Assembly (NCBI GenBank): GCA_963840545.1
Contig: CAWIZE010000002.1
Location: forward strand, 620,001 to 684,000
Direction: 5' to 3'
DNA from: JAKAWQ01 sp963840545
Lineage (GTDB): Bacteria > Pseudomonadota > Alphaproteobacteria > Acetobacterales > Acetobacteraceae
Length of the DNA: 64,000 nt
Notes under the pieces: generated by a model
What the model was told of the DNA's origin: nothing
The model's database searches: none
Seen by the model: only the letters and a program-made list of their open reading frames with translations
Shown here: in pieces, positions 43,123 to 51,588 of the stretch
Numbering within the stretch: the first letter of the stretch is position 1
Layout of the letters: the number at the start of each line of letters is the position of its first letter
Position numbers and translations under genes: made by a program

Positions 43123-43905
43123 ATGGCGAACTTCTCATTGCCTGCCAACAGCCGCGTCACCGCGGGGCGCAAGCACAAGGCGCCGGCCGGCGCGCAGCGC
43201 GTCATGCCCTTCCACATCTATCGCTGGAGCCCCGATGAAGGGAAAAACCCGCGCTACGACACCTTCGAGATCGATCTCGATACTTGCGGGCCGATGGTTC
43301 TCGACGCGCTGATCAAGATCAAGAACGAGATCGATTCGACACTGACTTTCCGTCGTTCCTGCCGCGAGGGGATCTGCGGCTCCTGCGCGATGAACATCGA
43401 TGGCACCAACACGCTCGCCTGCCTCAAGCCGATCGCCGAGGCGAAGGAGGCCGTGCGCATCACGCCGCTGCCGCATTTGCCGGTGGTGAAGGATCTCGTG
43501 CCGAATCTCGAGCAGGCCTACGCGCAATATCGCAGCATCGAGCCGTGGCTGAAGGCCGAAAGCCCGGCCCCGCCCGACGGCGAGCGCCTGCAGAGCAAGG
43601 AGGAGCGCGCCCGGCTCGACGGAATGTGGGAATGCATCCTTTGTTTCTGCTGCTCGACCGCCTGCCCGAGCTATTGGTGGAATGGGGATCGCTATCTCGG
43701 CCCGGCAGTGCTCCTCGCTTCCTATCGCTGGATCGCCGATTCGCGTGACGAGGCGACGGGCGAGCGGCTGGACGCGCTCGAGGATCCGTTCCGCCTCTAT
43801 CGCTGCCACACGATCATGAACTGCACCGAGACCTGCCCGAAAGGGCTCAACCCGGCGCGCGCGATCGGGAAGATCAAGCAGCTGATCGCCGAACGCAAGG
43901 CTTGA
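43123..43905 (+). CDS. sdhB: succinate dehydrogenase iron-sulfur subunit
   Basis: SdhB carries electrons from the flavin to quinone. The 260-residue protein has the [2Fe-2S] ligands in CREGICGSCAMNI and LACL, then ECILCFCCSTACPSYWW for [4Fe-4S] and the CHTIMNCTETCPKGLNP segment for the [3Fe-4S] and last ligands. It starts 29 bases after the glsB-like gene. Length is normal. Confidence 0.98.
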   Translation: MANFSLPANSRVTAGRKHKAPAGAQRVMPFHIYRWSPDEGKNPRYDTFEIDLDTCGPMVLDALIKIKNEIDSTLTFRRSCREGICGSCAMNIDGTNTLACLKPIAEAKEAVRITPLPHLPVVKDLVPNLEQAYAQYRSIEPWLKAESPAPPDGERLQSKEERARLDGMWECILCFCCSTACPSYWWNGDRYLGPAVLLASYRWIADSRDEATGERLDALEDPFRLYRCHTIMNCTETCPKGLNPARAIGKIKQLIAERKA

Positions 43906-43929
43906 GTCCGACCGCGGATTGGCGTGTTC

Positions 43930-44100
43930 GAAGGTGATTGCGCCGTTCGAGAGCCGCGGTGCGCCGCACCGCGAGCGGGTATTCGCACTCCCCGATATCT
44001 ACCGGCGGATGGAGGAACCGGCGCTGATCCACTGCAAGTCGGGCGCCGACGGTGCCGGGCTCGCCTCGGCCATTTCCGCCGCGCCCGCGCCGGCATCCGG
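43930..44100 (+). pseudogene. remnant of a tyrosine phosphatase-like gene
   Basis: The translation VIAPFESRGAPHRERVFALP DIYRRMEEPALIHCKSGADG (given in two halves) matches the region around the P-loop of bacterial dual-specificity-type phosphatases, where HCKSGADRAG is typical. Here the essential Arg has become Gly (GADGAG) and the sequence turns to low complexity soon after. No proper start is visible. A further open stretch near 44138-44224 (EDYDEVALCCDFVAGALSHF) may belong to a different lost gene. Confidence 0.55.
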
Positions 44101-44214
44101 GATGCCTTCCTTCTCCGCCGCGCCCGCGAGTGTCGCGCGAGGATTACGACGAGGTGGCGCTTTGCTGCGATTTCGTCGCCGGCGCCCTCTCCCATTTCGT
44201 GATCGACCGGGTGC

Positions 44215-45099
44215 TCAGACAAGAGTGAAACGGACGCTCCCGGCGAGCTCGGCACCGGGCGCGAGCACCACCAAACCGTGATCCGTCACGCTTTCCATGC
44301 GGTTGAGCGCGTCGTTCATGTGGCTTACCGGCTCGAAGGCGAAATCATCCCCGCCCGCGGGCGTGTAAACCACCGCATGGGCGAAGCAGGCGTCGGCCGC
44401 GATCGCGAGGCCGCGCCCCGCCGCGGGCCAGGAGATGCACGCGCCGCCGGACCAGCCGGCGAAGCAATTGTCGAGCCCGGGCGCGCCGAGCGGCCGCGGC
44501 GGATCGAAGCGCCATTCGGGCGGCGGCCGGCTCCGCGCGGCGGGCAGGTGATCGGCGCCGTTCCGCCACACGGACCCGGCGCGAAACCCGAGCACCACCC
44601 CGCCATGGCGGGGAAAATACGGGTGCAGGCCCATCCCGGCCGGCATCGCGGCCGCGCCGGCGTTGACCACCACGAGCCTGATGACGAGGGCGTTCTCCGT
44701 CAGGGAAAAATGCTGCTCGGCGCGGAACGGGAAGGGCCATGAGCCGGACTCGCTCGCGTCGTGCTCGAACAGCAGGCTTGCCGAATCCGCGCTCGCCGCG
44801 GCGACGCGCCATTGGTGCCGCCAGCCCTCGCCGTGGATCGCGTGCGGGGCGAAACGCGGCAGGCGGTTCAGTTGGTGGCGCCTTCCGGCGAAGGTGAAGG
44901 CGCCGCCGGCGATCCGGTTCGAGAAGGGAACGAGCGGGTAGCAGGAAAGGAGGTGGGCCTCGTCCGCCGCAGGCGGGCTCTCGCGCATCAGTGCAAAATC
45001 GGCCGCGGCGAACCCCGCGATCGCCCCGCCGAGCGCTGGCGCCAGCACGAGCCTGAGGTCTCCGGCGGCAAGCGTGAGGCGGTCGGCGTCCGGGTTCAT
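44215..45099 (-). CDS. aldose 1-epimerase-family protein
   Basis: Members mutarotate aldoses such as glucose and galactose. The 294-residue protein is a galactose mutarotase-like beta-sandwich: VPFSNRIAGGAFTFAGR with the conserved Asn-Arg, HAIHGEGWRHQW with a catalytic His, GMGLHPYFPR with the second His and a late EPVSHMNDALNR. It starts MNPDADRLTLAAGDLRLVLA. The first 55 bases of the gene and some 25 upstream of it are copied at 45630-45710, beyond the next gene. Confidence 0.88.
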   Translation of the reverse strand: MNPDADRLTLAAGDLRLVLAPALGGAIAGFAAADFALMRESPPAADEAHLLSCYPLVPFSNRIAGGAFTFAGRRHQLNRLPRFAPHAIHGEGWRHQWRVAAASADSASLLFEHDASESGSWPFPFRAEQHFSLTENALVIRLVVVNAGAAAMPAGMGLHPYFPRHGGVVLGFRAGSVWRNGADHLPAARSRPPPEWRFDPPRPLGAPGLDNCFAGWSGGACISWPAAGRGLAIAADACFAHAVVYTPAGGDDFAFEPVSHMNDALNRMESVTDHGLVVLAPGAELAGSVRFTLV

Positions 45100-45125
45100 C
45101 GCGTCCGGCAATCGGGTGGTTCGTG
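45045..45125 (-). repeat. 81-bp direct repeat, copy at the start of the epimerase gene
   Basis: This covers the first codons of the epimerase and the sequence just upstream. It matches 45630-45710 at about 88% by eye. Together the two copies bracket the small monooxygenase gene. Confidence 0.85.
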
Positions 45126-45155
45126 ACGTCGAGACCGGCGCCGCGGACCACGCCT

Positions 45156-45599
45156 TCAGCGGGTGAAGCCGTCGAACGTGGTCATGTAATCCGGATCGAG
45201 GCCGGCAATCGCCTTCTTCGCGTCTGCGTCGGGCGCGCCGAACACCACCAGGCTGGTCGGCTTCGCGAGCGCAAAGAAGCGCTGGGCGAACGGGCCAAAA
45301 TCCTTCCCGTGCTGCACCACGGCCTGGGAATCCGCATAGCGTTCGATCACCACGAGCGTGGCCCGATCTTCGCTGATGTTCCATTCATATTCGAGGGCTC
45401 CCGGTTCTCCCTTCGCCACGGCGGCCACGATCTCGGTGACCAGCGGCTTGACCTGATCGAACTGATCGGGCTGCACCCGGAGGGTGAACACCCAGAAGAC
45501 CTGGGCGCTTCCGGCCGCCGGCTTCGGTGTCGGCACCTGGGCGGCAACCGGCAGCGCCATGGCGCAGAGCGTGATCAAGGCCAGCATCATGGTTCGCAT
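45156..45599 (-). CDS. secreted antibiotic-biosynthesis-monooxygenase-like (ABM) protein
   Basis: The 147-residue protein has a signal peptide (MRTMMLALITLCAMALPVAA ending AQ) and a single ferredoxin-like ABM domain: VFWVFTLRVQPDQFDQVKPL, then EPGALEYEWNISEDRATLVV and ERYADSQAVVQHGKDF. Cytosolic relatives (YgiN-like) are quinol monooxygenases; here the domain is exported. The gene lies between two copies of the epimerase start, so it seems to have entered by a duplication or insertion event. Substrate unknown. Confidence 0.8.
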   Translation of the reverse strand: MRTMMLALITLCAMALPVAAQVPTPKPAAGSAQVFWVFTLRVQPDQFDQVKPLVTEIVAAVAKGEPGALEYEWNISEDRATLVVIERYADSQAVVQHGKDFGPFAQRFFALAKPTSLVVFGAPDADAKKAIAGLDPDYMTTFDGFTR

Positions 45600-45629
45600 C
45601 GTGACGCTCCTTCCCTTGCCCGCCGGCCC

Positions 45630-45710
45630 GCACGAGCCTGAGGTCGCCGGCGGCGAGCGTGAGGCGGTCGGCTTGCGGGTTCATTGCGTCGGGCCGCCGC
45701 GTGGTTCGTG
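45630..45710 (-). repeat. 81-bp direct repeat, distal copy
   Basis: On the minus strand this reads MNPQADRLTLAAGDLRLVRA, a near copy of the epimerase start MNPDADRLTLAAGDLRLVLA, but then runs out of similarity. It is a truncated 5' fragment of an epimerase-like gene or the old start of the present one. Confidence 0.85.
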
Positions 45711-45794
45711 GCACGGAGGCTGGCGTCACGCCCGGCGCCCTGTCAAATCACGCGTAATCGCCGCCCGGCGAGCCATCTCGAGGAGCGCTTCCGC

Positions 45795-46556
45795 ATGAGC
45801 GATGCCATCGCCCGTTATCCCTCCCTCACCGGCAAGGCGGTGCTGGTCACCGGCGGCGCGAGCGGCATCGGCGCGGCAATGGTCGAGGCCTTCGCCGCCC
45901 AGGAATCGCGCGTGTCCTTCATCGATATCGACCGGCCATCGGGCGAGGCCCTCGTCGAAAAGCTCGGAGCGAAGGCGCGCTTCGTCGCCGCCGACCTCAC
46001 CGACATCGCGGCCCTGCGCGCCGCCATCCGCGCGATCGAGGCCGAGGCCGGCCACGGGCTCGACGTGCTCATCAACAATGCCGCGCGCGACGACCGCCAC
46101 GCCTGGGACAGCGTCGAGCCCGAGCAGTGGCGGCGGACGCTGGCACTCAACCTCGATCACCAGTTCTTCGCGACGCAAGCGGTCGTGCCGGGCATGGAAG
46201 CCCGCGGCGGAGGCTCGGTCATTCTCTTCGGCTCACGCTCCTGGATGCGCGGCCTGCCCAACATGGTCGGCTACACCACGGCCAAGGCCGCCATCAACGG
46301 GCTCACCCGCACGCTCGCGCGCGAGTTCGGCCCCAAGGGAATCCGGGTCAATTGCGTCGTCCCGGGCGCGATCGTGACCGAGCGCCAGCGGCGCCTCTGG
46401 ACGCCGCCCGAGGCGGACGCCACGCTCCTCGAGCGCCAGGCGCTGAAATTCCGCCTCACGCCGCGCCACGTCGCCCGCGTGGCGCTGTTCCTCGCCTCCG
46501 ACGAAGCGGCCGGCTGCACCGGGGGCAATGTCTTCGTCGATGGCGGGGTGATGTGA
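45795..46556 (+). CDS. SDR-family oxidoreductase
   Basis: The 253-residue classical short-chain dehydrogenase has the cofactor motif VTGGASGIGAAMVEAF, the NNAARDD segment, a catalytic Ser in ILFGSRSWM and YTTAKAAINGL with Tyr and Lys. Asp after the second strand (FIDIDRP) favours NAD over NADP. The end GGNVFVDGGVM is typical. Relatives act on sugars or hydroxy acids; the nearby epimerase would fit sugar metabolism but that is inference. Confidence 0.93.
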   Translation: MSDAIARYPSLTGKAVLVTGGASGIGAAMVEAFAAQESRVSFIDIDRPSGEALVEKLGAKARFVAADLTDIAALRAAIRAIEAEAGHGLDVLINNAARDDRHAWDSVEPEQWRRTLALNLDHQFFATQAVVPGMEARGGGSVILFGSRSWMRGLPNMVGYTTAKAAINGLTRTLAREFGPKGIRVNCVVPGAIVTERQRRLWTPPEADATLLERQALKFRLTPRHVARVALFLASDEAAGCTGGNVFVDGGVM

Positions 46557-46612
46557 CCGCGCGCGCTCCCGCCCTTCAGCGCATCCCTTGGGCGCGGATT
46601 GCGCGGCCTGAA

Positions 46613-46627
46613 TGATATGTTATATCA
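46613..46627. promoter_or_regulatory. candidate Zur operator in front of znuA
   Basis: TGATAT-GTT-ATATCA is a perfect inverted repeat 38 bases upstream of the znuA start, in otherwise GC-rich sequence. Alphaproteobacterial Zur sites are AT-rich palindromes with a similar GTTATA core. A zur gene lies at the far end of the cluster, so zinc-dependent repression of znuACB is a reasonable inference. Confidence 0.7.
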
Positions 46628-46665
46628 TCCTCCATGGCGATGCCGCGCCGTGAAGGAGGATCGGG

Positions 46666-47535
46666 ATGCGAAGAGTATTTCTCGCCGCGGCGATCGCGGC
46701 TCTGGCGGCGGCGCCCGCGGTCGCGCGCGCCGCGCCGGTGAACATCGTCGCGGCCGAGAATTTCTACGGCGATGTCGCCGCCCAGATCGCCGGTCCCGAG
46801 GTGCGGGTGACAAGCATCCTCAGCAACCCGGACGAGGATCCGCACCTCTTCGAGGCGAGTCCCTCGGTCGCCCGCGCCGTCGCCGTCGCAAGCGTCGTGA
46901 TCGAGAGCGGCATCGACTACGACCCCTGGATGAGCGCGCTCCTCTCCGCGAGCCGCCGAAGCGGCCGGCGGGTGATCGTGGTCGCCGCCCTGATCGGCCG
47001 GAAGACGGGCGACAACCCCCACATCTGGTATGACCCGAAGACGATGCTGGCGCTGGCGCAGGCGCTCGAACCGATGCTTGCGGCCGCCGATCCGGCGCAC
47101 GCGGCGGACTACGCCGCCCGCCTCGCGCGGTTCGACGCCTCGATCGCGCCGATCGAGGCGAGGATCGCGGCGCTCGGCGCCCGGCTCGCCGGGACGAAGG
47201 TGACCGCGACCGAGCCGGTCTTCGGCGCCATGTTCGCCGCCCTCGGCATGTCGGTGCGCAACCTCTCGTTCCAGCTCGCAGTGATGAACGACACCGAGCC
47301 GAGTGCGGCGGAGATCGCCGCCTTCGAGAACGACCTCCGCTCGCGGCAGGTCGCGCTCCTCGTCTACAACGCCCAGGCGAGCGATCCGATCGCGGCGCGG
47401 ATGGAGGCCATCGCCCGGCAGGCGGGCGTGCCAGTGGTCGGCGCGAGCGAGACGGAACCCCCCGGGATGACCTACCAGGCCTGGATGATGAGCGAGCTCG
47501 ACGCGGTGGCGCGCGCTCTGCCGCCCAAGCAATGA
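46666..47535 (+). CDS. znuA: zinc/manganese ABC transporter substrate-binding protein
   Basis: The 289-residue protein has a signal peptide (MRRVFLAAAIAALAAAPAVA ending RAA) and a cluster A-I metal-binding fold: NIVAAENFYGDVAAQIAGPE, metal-ligand His in EDPHLFEASPSVARA and DNPHIWYDP, and a late Glu/Asp region. It lacks the His-rich loop of classical ZnuA, so manganese binding cannot be excluded from the protein alone; the Zur-like operator and the nearby zur favour zinc. It overlaps znuC by 4 bases. Confidence 0.9.
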   Translation: MRRVFLAAAIAALAAAPAVARAAPVNIVAAENFYGDVAAQIAGPEVRVTSILSNPDEDPHLFEASPSVARAVAVASVVIESGIDYDPWMSALLSASRRSGRRVIVVAALIGRKTGDNPHIWYDPKTMLALAQALEPMLAAADPAHAADYAARLARFDASIAPIEARIAALGARLAGTKVTATEPVFGAMFAALGMSVRNLSFQLAVMNDTEPSAAEIAAFENDLRSRQVALLVYNAQASDPIAARMEAIARQAGVPVVGASETEPPGMTYQAWMMSELDAVARALPPKQ

Positions 47536-48362
47536 GCGAGGCCGCGGCCCCCGTCGCCTTCGAAAACGTCACGCTCACGCTTGGCGGACACGCCGTGCTC
47601 GCCGGCGTGAGCTTCGCCATCGGCGAGCGGGAATTCGTCGGCATGCTGGGGCCGAACGGCTCGGGCAAGACGACGCTGATCCGCGCCGTCCTCGGCCTGC
47701 TCCGCCCGAGCGGCGGCACTGTCCGCGTGCTCGGCCGCCCGGCGGCGCACGGCAACGCGGCGATCGGCTACATGCCGCAGATCCGCAGCCGCGTGGCCGG
47801 GCTCCGCCTGAGCGGCTGGGACTTCGTCGCGGCCACCTGGCGCGGCCATCGCCTCGGCCTGCCGCGCCTCGGCCGCGAGGGCCGGCGCGAGGTCGCCTGG
47901 GCGCTCGAGATGGTCGGCGCCCAGGACCTCGCCCGCCGCTCGCTCGCCGAGACCTCGGGCGGCGAGCAGCAGCGCCTGCTGCTCGCCCAGGCGCTGATCG
48001 GCCACCCGCGGCTCCTCTTGCTCGACGAGCCGTTGATCAGTCTCGATCCGCATCGCCAGCGCGAGGTGGTCGCGCTCGTCAGGACCCTGCAGGGCGAACT
48101 CGGGATTGCCGTCATCTTCAGCGCCCATGAGATCAATCCGCTGCTCGGCGCGATCGATCGCGTGCTCTATCTCGGGCAGGGCCAGGCCGCGCTCGGGACG
48201 GTGGACGAGGTCATCACCAGCCCGGTGCTCTCGCGCCTCTATGGCGCGCCGATCGAGGTGGTGCGGCTCGCCGGGCGCATCTTCGTGATGTCCGACGGCC
48301 TGGACATGGAGCAGGACGCGCACCGGCACGATGCGGCCCATCACGCGATGCGCGATGCTTGA
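47532..48362 (+). CDS. znuC: metal ABC transporter ATPase
   Basis: The 276-residue cytosolic ATPase has Walker A MLGPNGSGKTTLIRAVLGLL, Q-loop GYMPQ, signature ETSGGEQQRLLLAQALI, Walker B LLLLDEPLISLDP and H-loop IFSAHEINPLL. The C-terminus carries extra His (EQDAHRHDAAHHAM), possibly binding metal. It is coupled to znuA by a 4-base and to znuB by an 8-base overlap. Confidence 0.93.
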   Translation: MSEAAAPVAFENVTLTLGGHAVLAGVSFAIGEREFVGMLGPNGSGKTTLIRAVLGLLRPSGGTVRVLGRPAAHGNAAIGYMPQIRSRVAGLRLSGWDFVAATWRGHRLGLPRLGREGRREVAWALEMVGAQDLARRSLAETSGGEQQRLLLAQALIGHPRLLLLDEPLISLDPHRQREVVALVRTLQGELGIAVIFSAHEINPLLGAIDRVLYLGQGQAALGTVDEVITSPVLSRLYGAPIEVVRLAGRIFVMSDGLDMEQDAHRHDAAHHAMRDA

Positions 48363-49128
48363 CTACGGCTTCATGCGCCACGCCTTCGCCGCCGCCGGCA
48401 TCGTCGCCGTGGTCGGCGGGCTGGTCGGGTATTTCCTGGTCCTCCGCGCCCAGACCTTTGCCGGCCACGCGCTCGCCCATGTCGGCTTCACCGGGGCCAC
48501 CGGCGCGGTCCTGATCGGAGTTTCCCCCCTTGCCGGCCTCGTCCTGCTGACCCTCGCCGCCGGCGTCGGGATGGGGCTCCTCGGCGAGCGGATCGCCCAA
48601 CGCGACGTGGCGATCGGCATCGTGCTCGCCTTCTCGCTCGGGCTCGGCCTCCTTTTCCTCCACTTCTTCACCGCTTATGCGGCCCAGGCGACCGCGCTCC
48701 TTTTCGGCAACGTGCTCGCCGTCGACACCGCGACCGTCTGGATGATGCTGGCGCTCGGCCTGGTGAGCGTCGCGGCGCTCGCCGCGATCGCGCGCCCGCT
48801 CCTCTTCGCCAGCCTCCAGCCGGAGCTTGCCGAGGCCAGGGGCGTTCCGCTCCGGCTCTTCGGCGTGCTGTTCCTCGCCCTGGTCGCGCTGGCGACCGCG
48901 GAATGCGCCGAGATCGTCGGCGTGCTGCTGGTCTTCGCGCTGATGGTCGGCCCGGCGGCGACGGCGCAGCGCCTGACGAGCAAGCTCGCCAGCGGCCTCC
49001 TGCTTTCCATAAGCATTGCTTTGGTCGAGGCCTGGGCCGGTATAACGCTGGCTTATTTCACGGACTGGCCGAGCAGCTTCTGGATCGCCGCCCTGAGCGC
49101 CGGCGCCTACCTGGCGGCGAGCGCCTGA
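48355..49128 (+). CDS. znuB: metal ABC transporter permease
   Basis: The 257-residue inner-membrane protein has about eight helices of the ABC-3 family, with AGHALAHVGFTGATGAVLIG near the second helix and AECAEIVGVLLVFALMVGPA near the sixth, both family marks. It starts inside the end of znuC. Its last 22 bases overlap the convergent zur gene. Confidence 0.93.
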   Translation: MLDYGFMRHAFAAAGIVAVVGGLVGYFLVLRAQTFAGHALAHVGFTGATGAVLIGVSPLAGLVLLTLAAGVGMGLLGERIAQRDVAIGIVLAFSLGLGLLFLHFFTAYAAQATALLFGNVLAVDTATVWMMLALGLVSVAALAAIARPLLFASLQPELAEARGVPLRLFGVLFLALVALATAECAEIVGVLLVFALMVGPAATAQRLTSKLASGLLLSISIALVEAWAGITLAYFTDWPSSFWIAALSAGAYLAASA

Positions 49129-49568
49129 GCGCAGGCGGCGCACGCGCCGCTCACCTCGATCAGCGCGCTCGCGGGGCGGAAGCCCTGGCGGGCCGCGGCA
49201 CGCGCCAGCGCCCGGGCGATGGCGTCGTCCTCGAGCTCGGTGACCGCGCCGCAGGTGCGGCAGATCAGGAACTGCGCCTGGTGGGCGTCGTGGGCCGGCT
49301 CGATGCAGGGGACGAAGGCGTTGAGGCTCTCCACCTTGTGGATCAGCCGGCGGGCGAGGAGGAAATCGAGCGCCCGGTAGATCGTCGGCGGCACGGCGCC
49401 CTTGCGGGTCTCTTTCAGCCGGTCGAGGAGCTGGTAGGCGGTGAGCGGCCCCTCCGCCGCGAGGATCAGCCCGAGCACCTGCCGCCTGAGCTCGGTAAGC
49501 TCACCGCCCTCGCGCGCACAGGCCCGCGAGGCCTCGTCGAGTTGTGCCGCGATCCGGTCGGCGGCCAC
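49107..49568 (-). CDS. zur: Fur-family zinc uptake regulator
   Basis: The 153-residue repressor has a winged helix (LTELRRQVLGLILAAEGPLT then PPTIYRALDFLLARRLIHKV) and metal sites in HDAHQAQFLICRTCGAVTEL and the C-terminal SGACAACAQ, the pair of CxxC structural-zinc motifs of Fur proteins. Start is GTG 49568, 2 bases after the stop of the 2OG oxygenase, so both are on one transcript. It should repress znuACB when zinc is ample. Confidence 0.92.
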   Translation of the reverse strand: MAADRIAAQLDEASRACAREGGELTELRRQVLGLILAAEGPLTAYQLLDRLKETRKGAVPPTIYRALDFLLARRLIHKVESLNAFVPCIEPAHDAHQAQFLICRTCGAVTELEDDAIARALARAAARQGFRPASALIEVSGACAACAQALAAR

Positions 49569-49570
49569 AC

Positions 49571-50203
49571 TTAGGCTGCCATGGTGAGCCGCTTGAGGAG
49601 CGCCGAGAAGCGGTGGCGGCGGAGCTCGGAGCGCGCGGCGGAGTCCGTCGTCATGTAGTTGAGCTGGACCACGTAGCGCCGCCCGACGAAGGTCTTGTGG
49701 CCATGCCAGGCATTGGCCGCGTTCGGGAAGATCAGCACCGTGCCGTCGGCGGGCGGCACCTCGACCGCGAAATCATCGAGATCGTCGGGCTTGCGGAGCA
49801 GCCGGAGGCAGCCCTCGTGCCGCGCCCAGGCGGTGGTCGCGGGGTTGAGATAGAGCAGGATCGTCACCCGCTTGGCGGCCGAATCGCGGTGGATCAGTCC
49901 GTCGCGCTCGGTCGAGGCGCCGCGCAGCGTCAGCATGGTCGGCGCGTCGTCGAGGTCGAGCGAGAATTTTTTCCCGATCGCCCGGCGGAATTGGGGCCCC
50001 TCAAGCTCTTCCATCAGCGCCGCGGCCGCGGAGCCGAAGCGGAGCGAGCCTACGGGGAAGGAGCCGCGGCGCGCGAGCGGCGGCAGATCGGCGACCACCC
50101 GGGCCAGCACCTCGGGCGGGACGAACTCCGGCACGATGACGTGCCGATAGGGGTCGGACGCGACAGGCGTGGCGGCAAGCCGGTCATAGGCGAGCTGGGT
50201 CAT
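49571..50203 (-). CDS. 2OG-Fe(II) oxygenase family protein (prolyl-4-hydroxylase-like)
   Basis: The 210-residue protein has the double-stranded beta-helix iron site IHRDSAAKRVTILLYLN (His, Asp) and the later WHGHKTFVGRRYVVQLNYM with the distal His and the 2-oxoglutarate Arg. GGAGGATCGCGG lies before ATG 50203. It immediately precedes zur on the same strand, so its expression may be tied to metal status. The hydroxylation target is unknown. Confidence 0.87.
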   Translation of the reverse strand: MTQLAYDRLAATPVASDPYRHVIVPEFVPPEVLARVVADLPPLARRGSFPVGSLRFGSAAAALMEELEGPQFRRAIGKKFSLDLDDAPTMLTLRGASTERDGLIHRDSAAKRVTILLYLNPATTAWARHEGCLRLLRKPDDLDDFAVEVPPADGTVLIFPNAANAWHGHKTFVGRRYVVQLNYMTTDSAARSELRRHRFSALLKRLTMAA

Positions 50204-50317
50204 CCGCGATCCTCCGCAAAGCGCGCGCCCCTTAAGTACATCGGCGCCGGCCCCTGTCCAGGGATGTCCCATCGGAGATTGATGCGGGCGCGAGGCCGCG
50301 GTAAGCGCAGGCAAGCC

Positions 50318-51466
50318 ATGGATGCTCCCTTGTCCCGGGCCGCCGCCGAGGCAGCTGCCGCGGGCGGGCCGCTCCCCCTCTATCGCGCCAGGCTCGCCCG
50401 CGGCGAACTCGGTCCGGACCCGGCCCAGGCGCTGGCGATCGAACGGCTCCAGGCGCTCTGGCGGCGGCTGCGCAGTTATGAGCCGCCGCCGGCCAACGGT
50501 CACGGCTTCTTCGCCCGGCTGTTCGTGCGGCGGAGCCCGGAGGACGACAGCACGGCGCCGGACGGGCTCTATCTCGCCGGCGCGGTGGGGCGGGGAAAGT
50601 CCATGCTGATGGACCTCTTCTTCGCCACCGCCCCGCTGGCGCGCAAGCGGCGTGTGCATTTCGACCGCTTCATGCAGGATTTGCGCATCCGGATGCGTGG
50701 GGCGGCCGGCGGCGATCCGATCCCCCCGCTCGCCGAGGCGATTGCGCGCGAGAGCCTGCTGCTCTGTTTCGACGAGTTCCAGATCAACGACGTCGCCGAC
50801 GCGTTCCTGCTCGGGCGGCTGTTCGAGGCGCTTTTTGCCCGCGGGGTGATCGTCGTCGCGACCTCGAACACGGTGCCGGACGATCTCTTCAAGGGCCAGC
50901 CCGGACGCGACGCGTTCCTCCCCTTCATCGCGGTGCTCAAGCGCCATCTCGAACTGCTGGTGATCGAGGGCGGGCAGGACTGGCGGCGCGAGCGGCTCAT
51001 GCGCATGGCGATCTGGCACCAGCCTGCGGATGGGCGCGCCCGCGCCGCCCTCGATGCGGCGTTTGCCGAGCTGGGTGGCGCGCCGGCGGTCGAGCGGCGG
51101 CTCACCGTGATGGGGAGGAGCCTGATCGTGCCGCGCGCCGCCGGCCAGGTGGCGCGGTTCGATTTTGCCGAGCTTTGCGAGCGGCCGCTCGGCCCGGGCG
51201 ATTATCTGGCGCTCGCCACGCACTTCGAGACCCTCGTGCTCGACGCGATCCCCCGTCTCGATCCCCTGGGCTTCGACGCCGCACGGCGCTTCATCATCCT
51301 GATCGACGCGCTCTACGACCACCGGGTGACGCTCATCGCCTCGGCGGCGGCGGATCCGGACGGGCTCTATCCCGCGGGCGACGGGGCGGGAGCTTTCCTC
51401 CGCACCGCCTCACGGCTGATCGAGATGCAGACGCCGGAGTATCTTGCACTGCCGCATTTAACATGA
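50318..51466 (+). CDS. zapE: cell division protein ZapE (AFG1-like ATPase)
   Basis: The 382-residue AAA-type ATPase has Walker A LAGAVGRGKSMLMDLFF, HFDRFMQDLRIRMRG, Walker B LLLCFDEFQINDVADAFLLG and the sensor segment VIVVATSNTVPDDLFKGQPG, the AFG1/ZapE order. In E. coli ZapE acts at the FtsZ ring; mitochondrial AFG1 helps in quality control of respiratory subunits. An upstream ATG at 50281 is possible. It is 121 bases ahead of mdh, as in many alphaproteobacteria. Confidence 0.93.
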   Translation: MDAPLSRAAAEAAAAGGPLPLYRARLARGELGPDPAQALAIERLQALWRRLRSYEPPPANGHGFFARLFVRRSPEDDSTAPDGLYLAGAVGRGKSMLMDLFFATAPLARKRRVHFDRFMQDLRIRMRGAAGGDPIPPLAEAIARESLLLCFDEFQINDVADAFLLGRLFEALFARGVIVVATSNTVPDDLFKGQPGRDAFLPFIAVLKRHLELLVIEGGQDWRRERLMRMAIWHQPADGRARAALDAAFAELGGAPAVERRLTVMGRSLIVPRAAGQVARFDFAELCERPLGPGDYLALATHFETLVLDAIPRLDPLGFDAARRFIILIDALYDHRVTLIASAAADPDGLYPAGDGAGAFLRTASRLIEMQTPEYLALPHLT

Positions 51467-51588
51467 CACGTGCGCCTTGGTGCGACTTGCCGGGGTACCG
51501 GTGATGGGCTAGGCAGGCGCGGCTTTCCGGACCGGCGGGTGTGCGGAGGGCATGGCTCTTCGCGGCCCGCCCCGGATCGAGGAGCGCC

